The notes under the pieces are model-generated. The model saw only the letters and a list, made by a program, of their open reading frames with translations, did not search any database and was not told the DNA's origin. The position numbers and the translations under genes were made by a program. A stretch of DNA of 64,000 nt, from assembly GCA_029531795.1 (NCBI GenBank), contig JAPEIS010000011.1:248001-312000 (forward strand), in the 5' to 3' direction. This stretch comes from Sclerotinia nivalis. Lineage: Eukaryota; Ascomycota; Leotiomycetes; Helotiales; Sclerotiniaceae. Below, piece by piece: positions 57,401 through 64,000 of this stretch (position 1 is the stretch's first letter; the number at the start of each line of letters is the position of its first letter).

Positions 57401-58410
57401 TCAATATCAACAAGCTAGCAAAAGAGAATACTGCAATTGTCTATAACCTTATATTCAAATACAAATGCAAAAACACTATTACAATATATACTGATATTTC
57501 ATCCACTTTAGATGGAATCGGAATTGGTATCGGGATTGCAGTTATTCTATCGAATGATCAGATTTCATACCAGGAAACTATCAATATTGAAGTGAATCAG
57601 CTTGTCTACAATAATGAACTTCTTGAAATCACTAGAGCAATCAAATATGCTAGCTCCATTGCTCAACCAAACAAGAAATTCAAAATCTACTCAGATAATC
57701 AAGCCGGATTATACCGATTGAAAATACCCTTTGATGCTCCTGGCCAGATATACCAAATTAAAGCAATCAAAGCCACAAAAACTCTCCTTAGAAAAAAAAC
57801 TGAAATCTCCCTTAATTGGATTCCAGAACATACCTCCATTGAAGGAAACGAATTAGCCAATGCTTTGGCAAAAGAAATTACAAAACAAAGATCATCATCA
57901 AACGAAACCAGCTTTACCTCCTTAGAAATAAATATCAAAAGAACAAAATCCGAAGAATGGAATACTCTTCTCTATTCATCTAATTCGGCCTATTCGAAAA
58001 TATACCCCTGGAAGATTAACTCAAAGATCGGAATTCCAGAAAACACCAAAAGAAGCTCTATTAATGCTTTATTTCAACTTAAAATCAATCATAGATATTT
58101 CAAATCTTACCTACAACGATTCGAAATCTCAACAAATGATAATTGTAAATATAGAAAAAAAGAATCTCCTAATCATCTTCTATTCAATTATCTATTATAC
58201 AAATCAACAAGAAGAATATTCAAGAAAAACAACCCTATCTCCCAACTTACTATGAAATACCTACTTCACACCAAAACAGGAATCATTAAGACCCTTGAAT
58301 TTATCGAGAAAACAAAAATAGCCATCAGATCATAGCATCTAATTAGGATACAAAAGAATGTAGAACAAGAAAGCGAAGATGAAAAAGGTGAATTAAGAGA
58401 AAATAATTAA
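54499..58410 (+). pseudogene. LINE copy 2 ORF2
   Basis: Same frame throughout (1304 codons) with many stops. Endonuclease: MIYISKEFKPLVTL-like part near 54730 and DFNSHHP near 54950. Reverse transcriptase: FLDIKGAFDYIS near 56340, YIND for YIDD near 56590. RNase H: TIYTDISSTLD near 57490, YSDNQAGLYRL near 57690, GNELANALAKE near 57850. The longest open piece, 57106-58335, covers RNase H and ends at a TAG that is Trp in copy 1. Not functional. Confidence 0.85.
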
Positions 58411-58714
58411 TTGAATCAATTTGATCAATTTACCCCTCTATGTAAAGTAAATCGTTCCAATTTCGAATTATATCACATTTCATTTGTTATTTTCCTTATT
58501 ATATACAAAAATATTTATAAAGTGGGCTTTGTTCCCTAAGATTAGTTTTCACTTCCCCTATTCAAAAATTAGTAGATTGAGATTATTTCAATCTTCCCAA
58601 ATTGTATTAGCTACAATCGAATATAGCCAGCAATTCTCCATTTGTTATTTATTAGAAGCCTATAAAGCTCCTAGCCGTCTTAGATAGTCTTAGACTCAGT
58701 GTAGACGTTAATTT

Positions 58715-58745
<31 letters not shown>

Positions 58746-58752
58746 TTCCATT

Positions 58753-59651
58753 GAACATCGGGACAATAAAGATTAGTGTAGGGCAACCTCCATTGCCGAT
58801 TAGCCACATGGGGAGCTATTTTATTTCCAGAGCCATCTTCCAAGTTTCATAATTTCTAACCAAGGTCATTAGTCCCTTAACTCCTAGTAAATCAAGATCG
58901 GTACTCGTGCGGCCAGAAAGGATGCAACACCTTCCTATACAAGGTTAAATTTAGCGGGGAAAAACACGTGGTGATAGGATAGTAGACAGGTAGCACATGT
59001 AGAATGGTCAGCACGGGAGTGCCCATTTTTAGAGACCCGATTTGTAAGCATTTCCTTTTGTGTGGCCGTTGACCTCAGACAACTGAGTAAATTTCGTCTT
59101 TTAATCTGTAAGCAAGTCGGGCATCGACAGACGTTCACCAATTTTGATTTTACAAACCTAACCCTGCCAGCCCCTTATGTCGTGCATCACAGCCGAGGAT
59201 AAGCCACCAATATCCAGAGATCTCTGTTGATCTGTGCTGATGATCATAAACTTTATTCCGACTACCTCAAATGTTGAAAACAAAATCCAGCATCACCAGT
59301 TTGCGACAATTTAGCTCGAAGTTCATACTCTTTGTGAGCTTTCAATACTTGGATTATGTTATGATCCGTTTAACCGGGGCTTCGTATGGGATTCAATTAT
59401 ATGAACAAAATGAAATTATTACACTTTCCAGTGAGATCAGTGGATCCGTCAGCCATTTTGGTCTCACAGATCGCCTAGTAAATGTACTATTATCAACGTA
59501 TTAATCCTGTCGACAGAGCTCTTTGTTTTAACGAGAATAAAGGTGTGTAATGAGTAGTCTCGAGAGGGGAAGCGGTCTACTGTACAGCAAATCATCAAAT
59601 TTTTCATTTGGTGTGTATATTGTCCTCCGTACAAAATCAAAAATTCGGCAC
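58753..59651. other. Spacer after LINE copy 2
   Basis: No gene recognised. GC content is higher than in the flanking elements. Confidence 0.4.
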
Positions 59652-59656
59652 TTTTG

Positions 59657-60186
59657 TCTCGTAGGAGGTTGATCGGATAATAATAAATAATATAATAATA
59701 ATACTATAATATTATTTATTATAATAGTGGAAGACTTAGTCGTATTTAGCTTAGGAGTGATCGAATATATGAACAATAGAATATTGAAGTCAGAATTATA
59801 TATATATTGAATATTGAATTTTTTATCTGCTTATTTTTTCGAAGAATTCTTTGAAGAAGATCTTCGTATTTATAGATTTTAATGAGATTCTACACTATTC
59901 TATGATTATAAATAAGATCGATTTAAATCGAATCTTATAGAATCATTTTATATAATAAAAGGAAATAATAACCAATAGTATTCAATCTGAGAATAAGAAA
60001 ATTCTATATGCTTCCATTTCATTCTATTCCATTATAAATCATTCTGATATGATATATGATCGAAATTTTATATAATAATAAAATTTAATAATATGAAATC
60101 ATATTATTAATATATCACGTGATCATATAACTATTGGTTCGGTAAATATTATTAAGTGTTTTAATAACTTATTAGGAATTCTCACA
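59657..60186 (-). mobile_element. Solo LTR of the copia element (530 bp)
   Basis: Appears identical over 530 nt to the LTR at 60607-61136 (read by eye). Flanked by a 5-nt target duplication TTTTG (59652-59656 and 60187-60191), so it is an independent insertion reduced by LTR recombination. On the minus strand it starts TGTGAGAATTCC and ends CCTACGAGA. Very AT-rich. Confidence 0.9.
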
Positions 60187-60191
60187 TTTTG

Positions 60192-60606
60192 AACCATTTC
60201 AAAATTTATCAGAATGAAGATGGTTCAAAAATTTAGACAATAACTTGTGAAGTGTATGTTAATCTATTCATCATCTCATTTATATGTCTCAATTCGCGCG
60301 TTGAGATACTAAAATTTTGAAGTGATATGCCAAATTAATCATCTCTACGATTTCCCAGCTTCCAGTGCTAGGGCTCTTTTACATTGTCCCTCTCTCCTTT
60401 TGTCCCCCTTCGTGAATCTGGACTTATCTCAAGTTAGTCCCTACCTAGCTCTCCATTAAAATGCACTTGCCTTCAGTAACTTGAAAACAAATTGTGGAGG
60501 AGGCGAGGGAAGCTGCAGGTGCTAGGACCAACACCTGCCCGTTCAATTTGAAAGCGATTCTACTACAGGCCAAATGGAAAATTTTCCCAGCGATCAAAGG
60601 GATATT
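60192..60606. other. Host sequence between solo LTR and copia element
   Basis: The 60440-60606 part has balanced GC and stays open on the minus strand for about 55 codons (GKIFHLACSRIAFKLNG ...). It could be part of a host exon cut by the copia insertion, but it is too short to name. Confidence 0.3.
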
Positions 60607-61136
60607 TCTCGTAGGAGGTTGATCGGATAATAATAAATAATATAATAATAATACTATAATATTATTTATTATAATAGTGGAAGACTTAGTCGTATTTAGC
60701 TTAGGAGTGATCGAATATATGAACAATAGAATATTGAAGTCAGAATTATATATATATTGAATATTGAATTTTTTATCTGCTTATTTTTTCGAAGAATTCT
60801 TTGAAGAAGATCTTCGTATTTATAGATTTTAATGAGATTCTACACTATTCTATGATTATAAATAAGATCGATTTAAATCGAATCTTATAGAATCATTTTA
60901 TATAATAAAAGGAAATAATAACCAATAGTATTCAATCTGAGAATAAGAAAATTCTATATGCTTCCATTTCATTCTATTCCATTATAAATCATTCTGATAT
61001 GATATATGATCGAAATTTTATATAATAATAAAATTTAATAATATGAAATCATATTATTAATATATCACGTGATCATATAACTATTGGTTCGGTAAATATT
61101 ATTAAGTGTTTTAATAACTTATTAGGAATTCTCACA
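60607..61136 (-). mobile_element. 3' LTR of the copia element
   Basis: 530 nt, same sequence as the solo LTR at 59657. Next to it on the element's inner side lies a purine tract TATGGGGGTG on the minus strand (61137-61146), the plus-strand primer site that precedes a 3' LTR. The 5' LTR lies beyond the window. Confidence 0.88.
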
Positions 61137-61173
61137 CACCCCCATAATAAGTGTATTAAATATTTTAATAATA

Positions 61174-63996
61174 TTAATATAAATTAATCTGTTTTAAGAA
61201 TTCGATTAATTTAATTCGAGCTAATGGCTTAGTAAGGCCATCGGCTTTTTGATCATTAGTAGATATATAAATTAGATCTAAATCACCTGAATTTATAATA
61301 TCTCTAATATAGTAAAACCGTATTGCTATATGCTTGCTTCTTTCGTGAAATATAGGGTTTTTAGCAAGTGCTAGCGCGGCTTGATTATCTGTATATAGTG
61401 GGAATTTATCTTGTTTATACAGATTGAGTTCTTTTAATAGCTTTTTAATATATATAGCCTCTTTAGCTGCAATATTAATAGCTATAAATTCAGCCTCTGA
61501 AGTTGATTGAGCTACTACTGATTGTAGTTTAGATTTCCAACTAATAGGCCCTTCTGCTAGTGTAAATACGTATCCGCTAGTTGATTTATACGTATTAACA
61601 TCACCCCCATAATCCGAATCACAATAACCTTTAATATAAGGGTTATTATTGCGTTTATAATTAGTACCTTTATTAATAGTACCTCTTAAATATCGTAGTA
61701 TTCTTTTTGCGGCTTGGAGATGTATAGAGCTAGGATTGGACGAGAAACTAGCTAATCTACCGACGTGAAAAGCTATATCTAATCTAGTTCCAAGTGATAA
61801 ATATAATAAAGAACCAATAATTTCTTGATATAATTTTATATCCTTATTATTAGCTTTTTCTTTATTATAGTAAAGCTTTATTTTCGGATCCATTGGAGTG
61901 GAAACAGGGTGTGAATCTAGCATTCCGAATCTAGCTAATATCTTTTTGGTGTGTTCTGATTGGTGTAGCTTTAAACAGTCGGCTTTTCTTTCGATTTGAA
62001 TGCCTAAATAGTCTTTAATAGGCCCTAGATCTTTTAAATCGAAATGCTTTTTAAGATTACTAATGAATTCATTAATAATCTCTTGATTTGGAGCTATAAT
62101 AGCTATATCATCGACGTATATACTGAGAATGATATTCTTATTCTTATTGATAAAAATACATTCTTCAGTGATTAGATTATTGAAATCTAATTTGTTTAGA
62201 ATGTCTTTTAAGGTATAATACCAGATTCGAGCCGATTGTTTTAGACCGTATAAAGCCTTATTTAATTTTAAAGCTTTATTATTTAATTCATTAAAGCCTT
62301 CAGGAGGGGTTAAGATCAGAGGTGTATCGATATTGCCTTGAGCAAAAGCTAATACCATATCGATTTTATGAATTAGCCAATCATTTTGGAGAGCTAATAC
62401 GAATAATAGCTTCCAAGCCATCGATTTAACTACGGATGCATGGGTATCAATATAGTCTAATCCGTATAATTGCTCGAATCCTTTAGCTACGAATCTAGCT
62501 TTGAATTCGATGAAATCACCCAAATCCTTTATTTTATAAACCCATCTAGTTTTAAGGGTTTTATTGTTATTTGGATTATTAATAATATCCCAGGTTTTAT
62601 TCAATTCAAGGGTATTTATTTCGTAGTCCATAGCTTTTAGCCAATATTCTTTCTCCGGTGAGCTAATTGCTTCTTTATAGGATTTTGGTTCGGTCAATAT
62701 ATGATCAGGCTTTTTAATAATGATTTTGTTGTTATTATTAAGCCGAATATCGAAGGCTAATTGAAGGTTTTTCGAATTTTCGTCGTCGATTTCGAGTTTC
62801 ACCCTGTTATTGATCGAATTAAAATACCCCGAAAAAGCTAGACCATAGTATGACACACCTTTATGATCATATGAAAAGCCTTTATTTTCAGGTTCTAGAC
62901 CTCTAATTCGTTTAGAGGTTCGAATTTCGGGTTTTTCGAAAGAGTTTTCTTCGATTTCAACATCCGAAAGCTCTGATTCGTCGGATATTTCGACTATTTC
63001 CCTTTCAGGAGTAGGGGTTTCTACTATAATTGAAGTTGAATTTTCTTCTTCTTGACTTATAGTATTAATAGGTTCGAAATCAGGGCTTTCTTCTTCCAAA
63101 ATATTTAAATCCTGATTTTTATATTCATCGGAATATTTTAAATTCTCCTGAATATCAACATCCCTTGCACTAATCACTCTTTTTATTGCAGGGATATATA
63201 TTAGAAAGTTATTAGAGGATTCAAAACCTACTAATATACCTTTTCGAGCCCTAAAATCCATTTTCCCTTTTCGAATTTCTTTGTTATTCAATATATAAGT
63301 GAGTGAACCTAGTATTTTTATGTAATCTAGATTAGGTTTCTTATTATATATCAATTCGAAAGGTGATGATTTAATAGAACTATTATAGGTTCTATTCTTG
63401 ATATGGGCTATAGCCTGAATTAGATAAGGCCATAGAAAAAGAGGAATATCTTTTTCTTTAATTAGACATAATAATCTTTCGATTATATATCTATTTAATA
63501 CCTCAGCTATTCCATTTTGGGAATGCGTATACGGGCTTATATACTCTGAAATAATCCCGTGATTTTTGATGAAAATAGACCATTTATTCGATAAAAACTC
63601 TAGAGCATTATCTAGTCTTAATATTTTAATGTTAATTTTAAACTGAGTTTTAATTAGATTATAAAACTCTATTAGAATATCGTAGGCTTGTGATTTGAAT
63701 TTAATGGGATATACCCAAATAGCTCTAGTAGCCCATTCCGTAAAGGTTAAAAAGTATTTTTCACCTTTAATTCCTGTAATTCGAAAGGGCCCTGCAATAT
63801 CAAGGCTGAATTTTTCGAATTTATTCGATATAGGAGGTATTTCAGAAGGTTCTCGGCTTATTATTTGATGGAATTTGCCGAATTTACATGGTTCGCATGT
63901 ATTTAAATCAGATATATTATCTTCTGATTTAATATTTAAGGATTTGATGAGATGATCCTTATTGATATGACCTAATCTCTTATGCATTAGATTCAA
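61174..63996 (-). CDS. Ty1/copia polyprotein, C-terminal 940 residues (partial at window edge)
   Basis: Open for the whole 2823 nt and running off the right edge. Domains in order: gag-pre-integrase HHCC finger (HKRLGHINKDH ... CEPCKFG), integrase core (LDIAGPFRITG, LRLDNALEFLS, HSQNGIAEVLNRY carrying the D-D-E residues), an acidic linker with a chromodomain-like or disordered part, reverse transcriptase (TRWVYKIKDLG, ARFVAKGFEQ, YVDDIAI), and RNase H (GYCDSDYGGD, STSEAEFIA, YTDNQAALALAKNP, ADGLTKPL). Order INT-RT-RH defines Ty1/copia. No stop or frameshift is visible and all catalytic residues are present. The gag and protease parts, if fused, lie outside the window. Codon use is very AT-rich. 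Confidence 0.93.
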   Translation of the reverse strand: MNLMHKRLGHINKDHLIKSLNIKSEDNISDLNTCEPCKFGKFHQIISREPSEIPPISNKFEKFSLDIAGPFRITGIKGEKYFLTFTEWATRAIWVYPIKFKSQAYDILIEFYNLIKTQFKINIKILRLDNALEFLSNKWSIFIKNHGIISEYISPYTHSQNGIAEVLNRYIIERLLCLIKEKDIPLFLWPYLIQAIAHIKNRTYNSSIKSSPFELIYNKKPNLDYIKILGSLTYILNNKEIRKGKMDFRARKGILVGFESSNNFLIYIPAIKRVISARDVDIQENLKYSDEYKNQDLNILEEESPDFEPINTISQEEENSTSIIVETPTPEREIVEISDESELSDVEIEENSFEKPEIRTSKRIRGLEPENKGFSYDHKGVSYYGLAFSGYFNSINNRVKLEIDDENSKNLQLAFDIRLNNNNKIIIKKPDHILTEPKSYKEAISSPEKEYWLKAMDYEINTLELNKTWDIINNPNNNKTLKTRWVYKIKDLGDFIEFKARFVAKGFEQLYGLDYIDTHASVVKSMAWKLLFVLALQNDWLIHKIDMVLAFAQGNIDTPLILTPPEGFNELNNKALKLNKALYGLKQSARIWYYTLKDILNKLDFNNLITEECIFINKNKNIILSIYVDDIAIIAPNQEIINEFISNLKKHFDLKDLGPIKDYLGIQIERKADCLKLHQSEHTKKILARFGMLDSHPVSTPMDPKIKLYYNKEKANNKDIKLYQEIIGSLLYLSLGTRLDIAFHVGRLASFSSNPSSIHLQAAKRILRYLRGTINKGTNYKRNNNPYIKGYCDSDYGGDVNTYKSTSGYVFTLAEGPISWKSKLQSVVAQSTSEAEFIAINIAAKEAIYIKKLLKELNLYKQDKFPLYTDNQAALALAKNPIFHERSKHIAIRFYYIRDIINSGDLDLIYISTNDQKADGLTKPLARIKLIEFLKQINLY

Positions 63997-64000
63997 ATCG

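Larger units (their letters stand above)
52762..58738 (+). mobile_element. Full-length Tad-like LINE, copy 2
   Basis: A 5977-bp element with the same plan as copy 1 on the opposite strand. Flanked by AATCATTTTCCATT (52748-52761 and 58739-58752). The first AATC may belong to the tail, so the target duplication is 10-14 nt. The 5' UTR is ~256 nt, and the 3' UTR ends TCTTAGACTCAGTG ... TTAATTTAATC, then (AATC)n to 58738. It is more heavily mutated than copy 1: the RT site reads YIND, and WW in the endonuclease motif became two stops (54965-54970). Confidence 0.92.

Noticed and set aside
57699..57938. 79-codon minus-strand frame in LINE copy 2, similar to one in copy 1 (37866-38105)
   Set aside because: Direct antisense of the conserved RNase H segment; its conservation follows from the sense protein, unlike the 5'-UTR antisense frame.
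1..64000. CRISPR arrays, rRNA or tRNA genes
   Set aside because: No regularly spaced repeat array and no convincing tRNA or rRNA signature was seen; the repeats present are tandem or transposon-derived. A tRNA scan could not be run.

Overview
The window looks like nuclear DNA of a filamentous ascomycete (Pezizomycotina, possibly Leotiomycetes/Sclerotiniaceae; the lineage is inference). The evidence is short introns of 40-61 nt with GTAAGT-type donors and CTRAC-like branch sites, fungal single-copy genes (fig1, sld2, a DEK-C chromatin protein, a tyrosine phosphatase), and transposons carrying the C-to-T/G-to-A stop codons typical of repeat-induced point mutation (RIP).

Layout. 1-6.4 kb: a tandem array of five decaying units of one low-complexity gene family. 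Each unit ends in the same ~35-nt 3' motif, and at least two share a promoter block. 6.7-8.1 kb: DEK-C gene (minus). 8.8-12.7 kb: relics of a short-chain dehydrogenase and a cytochrome P450, probably a dead metabolic locus. 15.2-17.7 kb: a small Mrx7/DUF2697-like gene (minus) divergent from a protein tyrosine phosphatase (plus). 17.7-25.6 kb: gene-poor, with a 199-bp LINE 3' stub. 25.6-26.6 kb: fig1 (four exons). 26.6-33.1 kb: gene-poor, purine-biased, with simple repeats and a palindromic MITE. 33.2-34.8 kb: sld2.

From 37 kb on, the window is mostly transposons. A full-length 6.0-kb Tad-like LINE (minus, 37.0-43.0 kb) has a 13-nt target duplication. A 5'-truncated relative follows (43.75-44.64 kb). 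Next is a Tc1-type element (44.66-48.36 kb) split by a nested pogo/Fot1-type element (44.91-46.98 kb) and by a 237-bp solo LTR (47.32-47.55 kb). A single host RING-finger gene (50.2-51.4 kb, perhaps to 51.8 kb) sits as an island before a second full-length LINE (plus, 52.76-58.74 kb). The window ends with a 530-bp solo LTR and a Ty1/copia element (minus) whose pol frame is open and runs off the right edge.

The two LINEs are collinear: ORF1 is 1482 nt in both, and ORF1/ORF2 overlap as TAATG in both. Both carry RIP-type stops, and both keep an antisense open frame of about 160 codons over the 5' UTR and ORF1 start. The copia element shows no such damage, so it is probably a later arrival. The host genes are ordinary housekeeping or mating-type functions and do not form an obvious operon-like unit.
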